A stretch of DNA of 64,000 bases from CALXOD01 sp964402715 (GTDB lineage: Bacteria > Verrucomicrobiota > Lentisphaeria > Victivallales > Victivallaceae), in the NCBI GenBank assembly GCA_964402715.1, contig CAYODJ010000004.1:36341-100340 (forward strand). The letters run 5' to 3'. The position numbers and the translations under genes are program-made. Below, in pieces: positions 25,501 through 34,293 of this stretch. The first letter of the stretch is position 1. Every line of letters starts with the position of its first letter. The notes under the pieces are model-generated. The model was not told where the DNA came from. It did no database searches and worked only from the letters and a program-made list of their open reading frames with translations.

Positions 25501-26112
25501 ATGACACGAAAAGTCCGCTTCTTCACGCTGCTCGAGCTGCTGGCGGTCATCGCCATCATCAGCATCCTCACGGGAATCGGCGTCGGCGTCTACTCCTACG
25601 CCATGAATTCCTCGCGGGAATCCGCCACCCGCTCCACGATGAAGCAGATCGAGACGGCGCTCGAAGGCGTGAAGCTGAAATACGGATACTACCCGCCCGC
25701 GGACGACGCCTCCGACGGACGCATATACATCGGAAAGGCGGACGGGACGCTCCCCTCAATGCCGGCCGACGGCAAACCGTCGCAGATCATACGGGATGTG
25801 AACAGACAGATGAAAGTGCGGGAGGACAGTCTCTACATGGCCGATTTCATCCGGCAGCTGGACGTGGAGAAACTGCGTGACCAGACAAGAGACGACGGCG
25901 ACGGATACCTGTGCCTGACCGACGCATGGGGCGCTCCGATCCGCTACGTCTGCCCCGGAAGAATCAACATCGAGTCCTACGATCTGATCTCGGCCGGACA
26001 GGACGGGGTTTTCGGCAAGGACGGCGACGCGGATCTGAAGGACAACTACAAATCCGACTACTTCAGGGACGACGCGGGCGACATGGCCTGCGACGACCTG
26101 ACCAACTTCTGA
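25501..26112 (+). CDS. GspG-like pseudopilin
   Basis: 203 residues. The N-terminus RFFTLLELLAVIAIIS is a type II secretion/type IV pilin signal with Glu at +5 but Phe instead of Gly at -1. A ~20-residue hydrophobic helix follows. The C-terminal part has TDAWGAPIRYVCPG and LISAGQDGVFGKDGDADLKD, matching the calcium-binding end of major pseudopilins (GspG). It is probably membrane-anchored and assembled into a short periplasmic pseudopilus. It has its own promoter and stands just before a convergent pseudopilin gene. Confidence 0.88.
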   Translation: MTRKVRFFTLLELLAVIAIISILTGIGVGVYSYAMNSSRESATRSTMKQIETALEGVKLKYGYYPPADDASDGRIYIGKADGTLPSMPADGKPSQIIRDVNRQMKVREDSLYMADFIRQLDVEKLRDQTRDDGDGYLCLTDAWGAPIRYVCPGRINIESYDLISAGQDGVFGKDGDADLKDNYKSDYFRDDAGDMACDDLTNF

Positions 26113-26161
26113 GCGACGAGATCACGGCTTCGCGCCGGAAAGCGCCGCCGTGCGCGGCGGG

Positions 26162-26917
26162 CTACCTCTTCACGTATTTCACGCCGCTGTCCATGGGGAC
26201 GGCCAGCTTGACGTCATCGGAATCAGGATTTTCCGAACTGGGGCAGTGAAACTTTCCGCCCTTGACCTCGCTTTCGTTCAGCGAAGCGGCGCGTCCGTCG
26301 AGAAAGAACATGTTGACCTCGCCCGAGTGCGTCAGACAGATATTCCCGTAGGGACTGGCTCCGGCCGACTCCGTGAATTTCATCAGGGCTCCGCCGCCGT
26401 CGACGGTGCTGTTCAGGGAGCATCCTCCCAGCGCCAGCGAGGAAGGGGAAACCGCCGCGGGCTTGCCGTTGCCGTCCTTGTTCTTGCTGCTCTTCAGATA
26501 CTTCGTTCCGCGGAAGTCCAATCCCTTTTCGTTGCTGCTGTAGGCGGCTCCGAAAGTGTACTTGTCCTCCGATTTCGTATCAGCTTTCTTGGCCGGCGGA
26601 TACGGCAGCTGGGGACAGCGCATCGCCGCATAATCCGGCAGATAGCTGCGGTCCTTCAGGCGGTATGTCCAGCGCGACTTGTCTCCCGACGTCTGGGCGT
26701 CCCCTGCGTAATCGACCGAGTAGAAGAAGGAGTCGTTGTCGCTCATCTCCTGCTGTATGCCGATGACCACCTGCCGCTGATTGCTCAGACACGCCGCCGC
26801 GTTCGCCTGCGCGCGGGCGACGCCCAGCGCCGGGAGCAGCATTCCGGCCAGAATCGCGATGATCGCGATCACCACCAAGAGCTCGATCAGAGTGAATTGC
26901 ATCCGCGTCCTGCGCAT
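26162..26917 (-). CDS. Pseudopilin with H-X9-DG domain
   Basis: 251 residues. The start at 26917 has GGAGAAGGAGAA upstream; an ATG at 26902 is also possible. The signal MQFTLIELLVVIAIIAILA has Gln at -1 and Glu at +5. The body carries the ARAQANAAACLSNQRQ segment typical of the family, and the C-terminus has HSGEVNMFFLDG, exactly the H-X9-DG motif of prepilin-processing-associated proteins that are greatly expanded in PVC bacteria. It is transcribed alone, divergently from the main cassette, from a near-consensus promoter. Confidence 0.9.
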   Translation of the reverse strand: MRRTRMQFTLIELLVVIAIIAILAGMLLPALGVARAQANAAACLSNQRQVVIGIQQEMSDNDSFFYSVDYAGDAQTSGDKSRWTYRLKDRSYLPDYAAMRCPQLPYPPAKKADTKSEDKYTFGAAYSSNEKGLDFRGTKYLKSSKNKDGNGKPAAVSPSSLALGGCSLNSTVDGGGALMKFTESAGASPYGNICLTHSGEVNMFFLDGRAASLNESEVKGGKFHCPSSENPDSDDVKLAVPMDSGVKYVKR

Positions 26918-27085
26918 GACCGATATTCTCCTTCTCCTAAAACATGGTTTTTCAAGACTCCGCGTGTCCGACATCGACTGACCGTGCCGCCGCCTCCACG
27001 ATCCGAACCGGAACGTCAATCGGGACGGAAGAGCCGCTCTTCCGGACGGGAGAGCGGCCCCGCACATGCCGCCGGGCCAACCTAA

Positions 27086-27114
27086 ATCATAGCCGAAACA
27101 CGGCGTGTTGTCAA
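27086..27114 (-). promoter_or_regulatory. Promoter for the H-X9-DG pseudopilin
   Basis: -35 TTGACA (27109-27114), 17-base spacer, -10 TATGAT (27086-27091): almost consensus and among the best promoters in the window. Confidence 0.78.
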
Positions 27115-27152
27115 GTTTTTCCGGCAATTTGTCAAAAATTTCGTTCCGCCGG

Positions 27153-27181
27153 TTGAAAAAAATACGACACGGTGCTATAAA
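27153..27181 (+). promoter_or_regulatory. Promoter of the pseudopilin cassette
   Basis: -35 TTGAAA (27153-27158), 17-base spacer, -10 TATAAA (27176-27181), about 130 bases before the first gene at 27315. Confidence 0.72.
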
Positions 27182-27314
27182 GAAAAGCAGCGTCGACGAC
27201 ACCGTCGCGACGCGTCTCCGACGGCGGAATGAGCGGGCGGATCGTCGAAAGAGACCATGCGGCCGCCCGGCGCGGGTTTCGCGCTGTTGTTTTTTCTTAG
27301 GGAGTGCCGGACTT

Positions 27315-28067
27315 ATGAATCGTCGCGATTTCACACTGGTGGAGCTGCTGATAGTCATCGCCATAATAGGGGTGCTGGCAGGACTGCTGCTGCCAGCCGT
27401 CAGCAGCGGCCGTCGCAAGGCCAGCATAACTCAGGCCAAGGCCGACATGACTTCGCTGCGCATGGCGCTGAAGGGGGTGGAGTCCAACTACGGCAAAATG
27501 GTGGCTGTGAATGCCGCATCCGGTAAGGCTGAATTCAACAACGGTAGGAGCGTGGATAAGCAATCCCGCAAGTACCACTCCAACGGGCTGGATGTTGACT
27601 GGGGATACATCGTGCTGGGCAACGATGATTTAGGCAAAGACGGATCAGTTTATGCCTATAACGAGTTCATCCGCGAGCTGTCCGTGCCGGCTGAGCTGGA
27701 CGCCGACAAGAAGAACATCAACAAACGCAACATCAAGTTCCTGGATCCCAGACCCGACTACAACGTTTCCACTTACGATAAAGATGAAGAAGATCAAGAA
27801 TCACTCTGGCGCGACCCGTGGGGAAACCCGTACACGATGATCATCGATGTGAACCATGCGGATCAAGTGCCTCTTCTTCTCGGCGACAGCTCCGGCAAGA
27901 AGCGCAGCGGCGTCAAGATGCCCGCCAATATGCGCGACGACAGATGGATACTCCAAGGCAGCCTGTTCCTGTATTCGCTGGGTCCTGACGGCGACGACGA
28001 CAGAGGTCTCAACCAGAACAACGTCGGAGACAGCACCACCGACGACATCTGCAGCTGGGAGAAGTAA
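27315..28067 (+). CDS. GspG-like major pseudopilin
   Basis: 250 residues. The signal MNRRDFTLVELLIVIAIIG has Asp at -1 and Glu at +5. The C-terminal half has WRDPWGNPYTMIID, the conserved W-(D)-PWGNPY element of GspG, and LYSLGPDGDDDRGL, a calcium-binding-like acidic loop. It is the first gene of a six-gene run (27315-34026) and the best candidate for the main pilus subunit of the cassette. Confidence 0.88.
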   Translation: MNRRDFTLVELLIVIAIIGVLAGLLLPAVSSGRRKASITQAKADMTSLRMALKGVESNYGKMVAVNAASGKAEFNNGRSVDKQSRKYHSNGLDVDWGYIVLGNDDLGKDGSVYAYNEFIRELSVPAELDADKKNINKRNIKFLDPRPDYNVSTYDKDEEDQESLWRDPWGNPYTMIIDVNHADQVPLLLGDSSGKKRSGVKMPANMRDDRWILQGSLFLYSLGPDGDDDRGLNQNNVGDSTTDDICSWEK

Positions 28068-28100
28068 AAGTCGGGGAGCCGCGTCCGGCGGAGGAGGCAT

Positions 28101-28826
28101 ATGAACCGTCCGAGCAAACAACCGTTCACCCTGATCGAGCTGCTGGTGGTCATGGCGCTCGGCATACTGCTGGCGGCCATCGGAGTACCGGCTTTCACGC
28201 GGATGAACGCGGGAGGGGCTCTGCTGCGGTCCGCCGATACGCTCAGGACGGCGTTCGGGCAGGCGCAATCCCAGGCTGCCGCGCAGCGGCGCAGCGTCGC
28301 GCTACTGTTCAATTACGATGAAACCCACAAAATCGGAAATGGAAGATACTTCATCGACGGCGGGAATGTCCCTGCGGTGCGCTGCTGCTACGTCGACAAA
28401 TCCGGCGCCGATTTCAATTTCGCGGGTTTCGTCCCCGGAAGCCGCTGGATACAACTGGATCAAAATGTCGTGCTTCCAGGCGGTAAGCACGACTCCGCAG
28501 GCGAAGTCAAGTTTCCCGACGACAAAAAGAAACCGGATTTCCCTGATGCCGACGGGCTGGATGAAGTGAAAAAAGTGCTGTACAACCCGGACAGCGCCGC
28601 CGACGAGGTGGATTTGAAAGCGGTGATCTTCAACCCCTACGGCGGGATCACCAACGGACAGGTCACGCTGCTTCTGGCCGAGGGGGTTCTCGACGACGGC
28701 GGGAACGTGGTCTACTCGAACAAGGACAGGGGCGGGAGACAGCCGGCCAACTATGTCAAGCTGCTGGCAAGCTCCTTCACCGGCAAGGTGAAGTTGAGAT
28801 TCGCCGGGGAGGAAGAGAAAGAGTAA
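28101..28826 (+). CDS. GspH-like minor pseudopilin
   Basis: 241 residues. The signal SKQPFTLIELLVVMALGIL has Pro at -1 and Glu at +5. The helix is followed by LLRSADTLRTAFGQAQSQAA, typical of GspH/FimT proteins, and a beta-rich globular domain. Minor pseudopilins of this type help start and cap the pseudopilus. It starts 33 bases after the previous gene. Confidence 0.82.
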   Translation: MNRPSKQPFTLIELLVVMALGILLAAIGVPAFTRMNAGGALLRSADTLRTAFGQAQSQAAAQRRSVALLFNYDETHKIGNGRYFIDGGNVPAVRCCYVDKSGADFNFAGFVPGSRWIQLDQNVVLPGGKHDSAGEVKFPDDKKKPDFPDADGLDEVKKVLYNPDSAADEVDLKAVIFNPYGGITNGQVTLLLAEGVLDDGGNVVYSNKDRGGRQPANYVKLLASSFTGKVKLRFAGEEEKE

Positions 28827-28857
28827 CAAAGGCCGGATCGACGGAGATACGAATCGG

Positions 28858-29586
28858 ATGACGCAGCCCATAATCATGATTACGGATGGAAATGCGGTCG
28901 GAACGCGGCGGAGTCTCTTCAACATGATCGAGGTGGCTCTGGCCATCGCTGTCGTCGCCATCGGACTGTCCAGCATCATGGTGCTCTTTCCCGTCGGGCT
29001 GAACGCGACCAGCGCCGCGATCACCGACGACAACATCCCCGACGCCGCCGAATACATCCTCAGCTACATGGAAGGTCGAATCCTCAAAAGTTGGCGCCAT
29101 GACGGCGGCGCCAAAAAAAGTGATTTCCTAGATCTTGTCAAAGACAAAAAGCCGGATGACAGCAGAATTCAAGAAGAGTCGAAAAAAATCACTGCCGGCG
29201 AGATAGACAAAGAGCAAGTAAACGACGACGGTATTCTTCTCGGGGCGGGAAATATCGGTCTCTTCCGGTTTCAGAAAGTCGTGAAACTGGAGTCGTCGGC
29301 CGGAGGGGAAAGAACCGATTTCGCGGTAGATGCGCTGGTATGGAGGGAGAGCGTGCGTGGAAAGTCTTTCGAGACGCTGCTCGCAGTGCCGGGAATTACC
29401 GGATCGAGAACAAAAGAAAAGACGGTGAGCGATAAAGCCGCAGTGGAACTGTGTGTCGAACTGAGCTGGCCGATCGAGCAGCAGTACGTCATGCGTGAGA
29501 AGCGTCTATACCGTCTGACGCTGGTGAATCCGGCGGCCGCTCCGGAGGATTTCGAGAAAAAATCTGGCTCAAGCCCTGAAAGCTGA
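28858..29586 (+). CDS. GspI/PilV-like minor pseudopilin
   Basis: 242 residues. After a longer leader (about 19 residues) the signal reads SLFNMIEVALAIAVVAIG, with Leu at -1 and Glu at +5; the usual FTLIE is changed to FNMIE. The helix is followed by LNATSAAITDDNIPDAAEYI and a domain ending in LSWPIEQQYVMREKRLYRLT, which resembles GspI C-termini. It starts 31 bases after the GspH-like gene. Confidence 0.78.
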   Translation: MTQPIIMITDGNAVGTRRSLFNMIEVALAIAVVAIGLSSIMVLFPVGLNATSAAITDDNIPDAAEYILSYMEGRILKSWRHDGGAKKSDFLDLVKDKKPDDSRIQEESKKITAGEIDKEQVNDDGILLGAGNIGLFRFQKVVKLESSAGGERTDFAVDALVWRESVRGKSFETLLAVPGITGSRTKEKTVSDKAAVELCVELSWPIEQQYVMREKRLYRLTLVNPAAAPEDFEKKSGSSPES

Positions 29587-29599
29587 GAAGCATCCTGAT

Positions 29600-30535
29600 A
29601 TGAAGACCAGAACAAAAGAAATGACTGCCGGCAGGAGAGACGACGCGATCTTCGTGCGCTGTCGCTTTTTCACGCTCATTGAAATCATCGTCGCAATGGG
29701 GGTTTTCAGTGTGGTCATGGCTATTGCCATGCAGTTCTTCGCGGGTGCGCAACGCGTATGGTCCAGTTCGGAGAACCGGAGCAACGTCTACGCCGACGCC
29801 CGCGTTGCAATGAATCTCATGGCTGCAATGCTGCAGTCCTCGTATTATGCGAATCTGCCGATGTTGGTGGTGCAGAATCAGACGCGCCGTAGCGAGGACG
29901 ACACCAGCTTCGACGCCGTCTACTTCCCTGTCAAGTCGTCGTTGCGTCCGCGCGGCGAAAAACCGCTCTTCGCCGCGGCTTTCATGGTGCCTCCCGAATG
30001 TGACAGACAAAAGGATGCTTACAACGATCTCATGATCGCCACCGTATGCGACGGAGACCAAAACGAAGCGGGAGAGGACTGCCATGCAGAACTCTTCAAG
30101 AAGCACAAGAACGCTTATGTCGCTTTCGCCATCTACCTGTACAACACGGCCAAGGAATTCGTGAAATATGCGGCCGATGAAGGAGACGACGCTGACGACG
30201 CCAAGGCTGAGAGCGTGGTCAGTCACGTCACCAGCTTCAGGATTACCCCTGCGGTTTCCAAAATTACAGGAGACAAGCACGGCTACGACTCAGAAGACAA
30301 TTTCCATTGGGAAAGGTCGGACTATTTCGCGTCCTACTGTTATCCCAATTATCTTCAGAAAGAGCGAAACGCGCCGAGACCGCTGATGATAAAAATTGAA
30401 CTCGGCATCCTGCCCGACCCGTATTTCGAGCGATGGCGTGAGGCGCCGACGAAATCCGACAAGAAGAAAATCAAAGACGAGCAGGAAGTGAAATTCACCC
30501 GGATCGTCTACATCGGCGAGCGCGATCAAATTTAA
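29600..30535 (+). CDS. GspJ/PilW-like minor pseudopilin
   Basis: 311 residues. The signal CRFFTLIEIIVAMGVFSVV has Phe at -1 and Glu at +5. The QRVWSSSENRSNVYADARVA segment after the helix is like GspJ/PilW. The C-terminal domain is large and acidic, ending FTRIVYIGERDQI. It lies 13 bases after the GspI-like gene. The long leader (about 23 residues) may contain the true start. Confidence 0.8.
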   Translation: MKTRTKEMTAGRRDDAIFVRCRFFTLIEIIVAMGVFSVVMAIAMQFFAGAQRVWSSSENRSNVYADARVAMNLMAAMLQSSYYANLPMLVVQNQTRRSEDDTSFDAVYFPVKSSLRPRGEKPLFAAAFMVPPECDRQKDAYNDLMIATVCDGDQNEAGEDCHAELFKKHKNAYVAFAIYLYNTAKEFVKYAADEGDDADDAKAESVVSHVTSFRITPAVSKITGDKHGYDSEDNFHWERSDYFASYCYPNYLQKERNAPRPLMIKIELGILPDPYFERWREAPTKSDKKKIKDEQEVKFTRIVYIGERDQI

Positions 30536-30554
30536 CTTCCGGAGGAGAGACACT

Positions 30555-33386
30555 GTGCGAGATCACGACAAAGACAGTGGCGCCGCGCTGCTGCTGGCAC
30601 TGGGTGTCATGGCTCTTCTGCTGGCAATGGCCATGAGCTTCGTCACCAACGCCGTCATCGCCCGCAACGCAGCGGCCAACAACAGCAGCCGCTCGCAGGC
30701 GCGCTATTTCGCCAAATCGGCAGCCAACCGTCTTCTGACGGATCTGATGCTGACGCTCCAGGAGAACAAAGCTGTGGACGGCGGCATGTCGCTCGATGTT
30801 CTGCCGCGTCTGGTCAGCCGTTACAGCGGAGAAGAGGAAAGAAGTCAGGATACCGGCAACGACTTCGGACTGGACGACAAATTGAAAGTCGACGGATACA
30901 GTGATGAGGAGCCGCACGCCCCGCCGCAGTGGGTGTATGTGCACGAAAAAACCGATGACGACGGTAGTCCGGATACGAATTCAAAAATCATCGGTCGGTA
31001 CGCCTACATGGCTCTGCCTGCGGGAGCCATTTCTCTTTCGGAGGCGTTGCGTGGAGCAAAAAGTGCGGCAACTCCCTCAAAATACCAAAGAAACTGGGGA
31101 AAACGCTACGGCGTGGACATGAAGGAGTTCGACTTGCGCAAGGTCAAAGATGTCAAAGATCTTGATGCGACCGACGTTTTGACGGAAGCTGCACAACTTT
31201 TCGAAAACGAGCACCGCTATCCCGACCATGCCCCGGAGAGACTGAAGAACGACTACAGCGACTACGACCTTTTCTTCTCGGAGTACTCAATAGGCGATGA
31301 GGCGAGGAAAGTCATACGTCGTTATTTCGCCATGGGCGGCAGAACCGAACCGGAATTCTATCCCCATGGTTCGTGGAACGGCGCGGAGAAGAGATTCGAA
31401 GATGACACCGTGTACTATCATCGCTTCAATCTGGCACGCCAGGACTGGAATGGTTTTGGCATTGAGGGCGGAGAAAACAGCGAAGATGCTGTAGAACAGC
31501 TGCTCGGCTATAATAATAAAGACTTCCCTAAGTTTGAACAGAACAAGGCCAACTCAGGTGAGAACGGTCGGGCGTTGCAGTTCCTGCGCATGATCGGCGA
31601 CGACAAGGCCGCCTACGAAAATCTTGAAACCCGACGCAAGCAGATCGCCGCAAATCTGATCGATTACTGTGACGCTGACGACATCCCCACGTCCGATGCC
31701 CCATCCCCCAAGGAATGGTACACGAAACCGCCGAAGTATACCGGCAACGAAAAAACGCCGTATCTCAATGAAGCCGCAGTGGAATGGGTCGTAACTGCCA
31801 ACTGCAGTCCAGAAGGAGATCCCGTGGGAGGAGTGACGCAACCTACCAACGTCATTGTTCGTGTTTCGCATCGGGGGGTTGCGGAAGTTTTCAACCTCTA
31901 CTTCCGCAAAAAAAACGGCACTGGTGAAGATGTTGATGAACTGATAGGAACAGATTGCCAAGTCAAGATGAAATGCAGTGCCGATGTCTCACTCAAGGTA
32001 GACGGAGTTGAGGCCGGTAAAACCAATTTATCTTTTGAACATACAGTGAACATAAACATGAAAATCACGGATGAGGATGGGAAATACTACAAGTACGGTG
32101 TTTCGTTCGAAGAATCTTCAGGATCTTCAGAACCTTCAAACTCTTTTACTTTTCCGACTGTTGTGAAAAATAACCCCGGAAGCAAAATCGCGATCGAAGT
32201 CTCAATATCGAATTTCAAAATTGAAAACATGGTACTGAGTAAAGGTGGCGATAACATTGACTGCACCACCAATCTGACCAGTTCCTCCGATGGTCTGATA
32301 AGCTTAAACCTGACTCCGCCGAATGACAGTAGTGAGAAAGGCAAATCTCTGGGCTTCTCGGTCGATGATCCCAGAGAAAACCTCTGTCAGGGACAAGGTG
32401 CCTATCTCAACTGGGAGTACGTGGAATCGGAGGAATTCGACGGTGCTTCCCCCGATCCAGCCGTTTATGTCGGACCGACTTTCGGCAAGGTAAATGCAAA
32501 CTGCAAGCCAGGTGCGTCCGGCGACAGGGAGAACTTCAGCACCACCGCTGCATCGCCGCTTCTCTCCACAGCGTTTATCCGCAATACATCGATGTGGTCG
32601 CCGCTGGAACTGGGTGCCATCGCCCGCGGAGCAAAGTGGGAAACCATCAATCTGAAAGCCCCTAAAAGCGGGTCGGCAGAACACACTGCTCCCGAGAAAT
32701 ACGATCCTGTAGTTGGAATTGCTCAGCCGGGCACTACCTATGACGAGGGCGACGCCGGCATTCTCGATCAGATTAAAATGACCAGGAACGCATATGACTG
32801 CGGCAAAGTGAATCTGAACGGACGCGGAGGAACAGATGACGACAAGGAGGTGTACAAGACTCTGCTTGACGCGCTCGTTTCCAATGTCAACGTCAAAGGT
32901 GCGACTGCGGAACAACCTGCAGGCGAAAGCACTCAGGACAATAGCGGGTTCGCCGAAGAAATCAGCAAATTGCCCGAGAGCGTTTCCATACCGACCAGGG
33001 CGAGTCTCCTGCAGCAAAGCACCGTTGCCTCAGCCATCGATAACATCAACAGTAGCGGAGAAGGTGGCAACAGTGACATTGAAAAGGAGGCGTTGTTCGC
33101 AAAAACCGTCTGCCTTATGACGACTCGGCAGGCTCTTCCCGACGAAATCCTCTTCGTGCTGGTCGCTCAGGCTATCACCGATGTCGGCGATGTGGAAGTG
33201 TCCAAAGTGCCTGATGGAAAAACCGATGCGGTGCGCATGAAGACAAAGGAAGGAAGAATGGATTTCGATTCCAATGAAAAACTTTATTTCGACGACATCC
33301 GCAGCGAGGTGAAAATGCTGTTCACCGTAAAGTATGATCCGGCCGCGAGGAAATTCCGCATCAGGCAGATGGAAATGGTTGACTAG
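30555..33386 (+). CDS. Very large GspK/PilX-like protein
   Basis: 943 residues, roughly three times the length of ordinary GspK. The start is GTG with GGAGGAGA six bases before it. The N-terminus DSGAALLLALGVMALLLAM is GspK/PilX-like: Gly at -1 but no Glu at +5, as expected for a pseudopilus-tip subunit. A Tyr/Asp-rich region follows. Residues about 455-592 (31920-32330) form a Ser/Thr/Asn-rich, beta-type stretch whose DNA is clearly AT-richer than its surroundings. It is the fifth gene of the cassette. The function of the enlarged body is unknown; a tip adhesin or substrate binder is a guess. Confidence 0.75.
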   Translation: MRDHDKDSGAALLLALGVMALLLAMAMSFVTNAVIARNAAANNSSRSQARYFAKSAANRLLTDLMLTLQENKAVDGGMSLDVLPRLVSRYSGEEERSQDTGNDFGLDDKLKVDGYSDEEPHAPPQWVYVHEKTDDDGSPDTNSKIIGRYAYMALPAGAISLSEALRGAKSAATPSKYQRNWGKRYGVDMKEFDLRKVKDVKDLDATDVLTEAAQLFENEHRYPDHAPERLKNDYSDYDLFFSEYSIGDEARKVIRRYFAMGGRTEPEFYPHGSWNGAEKRFEDDTVYYHRFNLARQDWNGFGIEGGENSEDAVEQLLGYNNKDFPKFEQNKANSGENGRALQFLRMIGDDKAAYENLETRRKQIAANLIDYCDADDIPTSDAPSPKEWYTKPPKYTGNEKTPYLNEAAVEWVVTANCSPEGDPVGGVTQPTNVIVRVSHRGVAEVFNLYFRKKNGTGEDVDELIGTDCQVKMKCSADVSLKVDGVEAGKTNLSFEHTVNINMKITDEDGKYYKYGVSFEESSGSSEPSNSFTFPTVVKNNPGSKIAIEVSISNFKIENMVLSKGGDNIDCTTNLTSSSDGLISLNLTPPNDSSEKGKSLGFSVDDPRENLCQGQGAYLNWEYVESEEFDGASPDPAVYVGPTFGKVNANCKPGASGDRENFSTTAASPLLSTAFIRNTSMWSPLELGAIARGAKWETINLKAPKSGSAEHTAPEKYDPVVGIAQPGTTYDEGDAGILDQIKMTRNAYDCGKVNLNGRGGTDDDKEVYKTLLDALVSNVNVKGATAEQPAGESTQDNSGFAEEISKLPESVSIPTRASLLQQSTVASAIDNINSSGEGGNSDIEKEALFAKTVCLMTTRQALPDEILFVLVAQAITDVGDVEVSKVPDGKTDAVRMKTKEGRMDFDSNEKLYFDDIRSEVKMLFTVKYDPAARKFRIRQMEMVD

Positions 33387-33393
33387 AGGAAGA

Positions 33394-34026
33394 ATGCGGG
33401 ACATGAGATACGGCGGATTCATAATCGAGCGTGGCCTCGTCGCTGCTCTGACCTTGGCGGCATGTGTGCTATGCGCAGATGCCGCGCCCCCTCCGAACGG
33501 CGATGTCCGGATCGGCGGATCCCCGAAGGAGTTCTCCGCCGTTGAGCTAGAGTGGGTGAAGTCCGGGCTCTCCCCGGCCACAGTGTCGTCAGAACTGCGG
33601 ATGTGGGCCGATCGGCTGCGCGACAGCGGCGATGTCAAGAAAGTCATGTCGCCGACAGAAATCTGGCTCCATGCGACACAGGTCAAAAGATGGGCAGACT
33701 ATTACTTCGTCGAGCACGATACCGGCATCAGCCGTGCATGGCTTACCGGGTGCGCGAAATACCTCGATGCTCTCGGCACCGCCCGCAGCAAAATACGTGA
33801 TCTCGAGATGCGACGGGAAACCGGCCAGGAAGAGTATCGGAAGTGGGTCGACTACTATCGCCGGACGTCGCAACAGTTTCACGAGATCGTGCAGAAACCC
33901 GTCCGCGCGGATGATCGCGCTCTGATCTCCGCTCTCGCCAGGGAGAAGCAGGAGCTGCTGAAGAGTCTCGCCGGAACATCGGAAAAAGCCGGAAGATCCG
34001 GCGACGGCGTAAAACGGAAACCGTAG
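33394..34026 (+). CDS. Exported protein of unknown function ending the pseudopilin cassette
   Basis: 210 residues from the ATG at 33394, eight bases after the GspK-like stop; an ATG at 33403 is also possible. The N-terminus has a signal sequence (ALTLAACVLCADAAPPP). LAAC fits a lipobox, though signal peptidase I cleavage near ADA is equally possible. The rest is alpha-helical and charged (ELRMWADRLRDSGDVKK, WADYYFVEHDTGISRAW, EYRKWVDYYRRTSQQFHEI). I recognise no family. Position suggests a periplasmic partner of the pseudopilus. Confidence 0.65.
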   Translation: MRDMRYGGFIIERGLVAALTLAACVLCADAAPPPNGDVRIGGSPKEFSAVELEWVKSGLSPATVSSELRMWADRLRDSGDVKKVMSPTEIWLHATQVKRWADYYFVEHDTGISRAWLTGCAKYLDALGTARSKIRDLEMRRETGQEEYRKWVDYYRRTSQQFHEIVQKPVRADDRALISALAREKQELLKSLAGTSEKAGRSGDGVKRKP

Positions 34027-34293
34027 CTTCCGGCCGGAGATGGTTCATGCCCCCGCGTGAAAGCCCCGTCGCGGAGTTTCGCCTTTGCATTTCCTGTCAG
34101 TCCCGTCGTCGAGCCGCAGCTTGCCGACGACTCCGCCCCGCGTGCCTCGCCGCGGACGGAAGAAGCCGGTCGGACGGGACGCTCGTCCGCTTCCGCCGCC
34201 CCCGCGTCCGGAGACTGCGTTGCGAAAACCGCGGCGGATGACGCGGCCGCCGCCGTCTCCATGAAAGCCTGTCCGCAGAAAACCGGGATCACG

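Larger units (their letters stand above)
26918..27314. other. Divergent promoter region (397 bases)
   Basis: The region between two pseudopilin genes is AT-rich in its centre and holds two strong sigma70-type promoters pointing outward, with their -35 boxes 39 bases apart. A second TTGACA occurs on the minus strand just upstream (around 27129). No gene is evident. Confidence 0.6.

Noticed and set aside
34027..34293. Cobalamin riboswitch upstream of the transporter-metH pair
   Set aside because: I looked for the conserved B12-box and core but found nothing convincing. The region has no clear promoter either.
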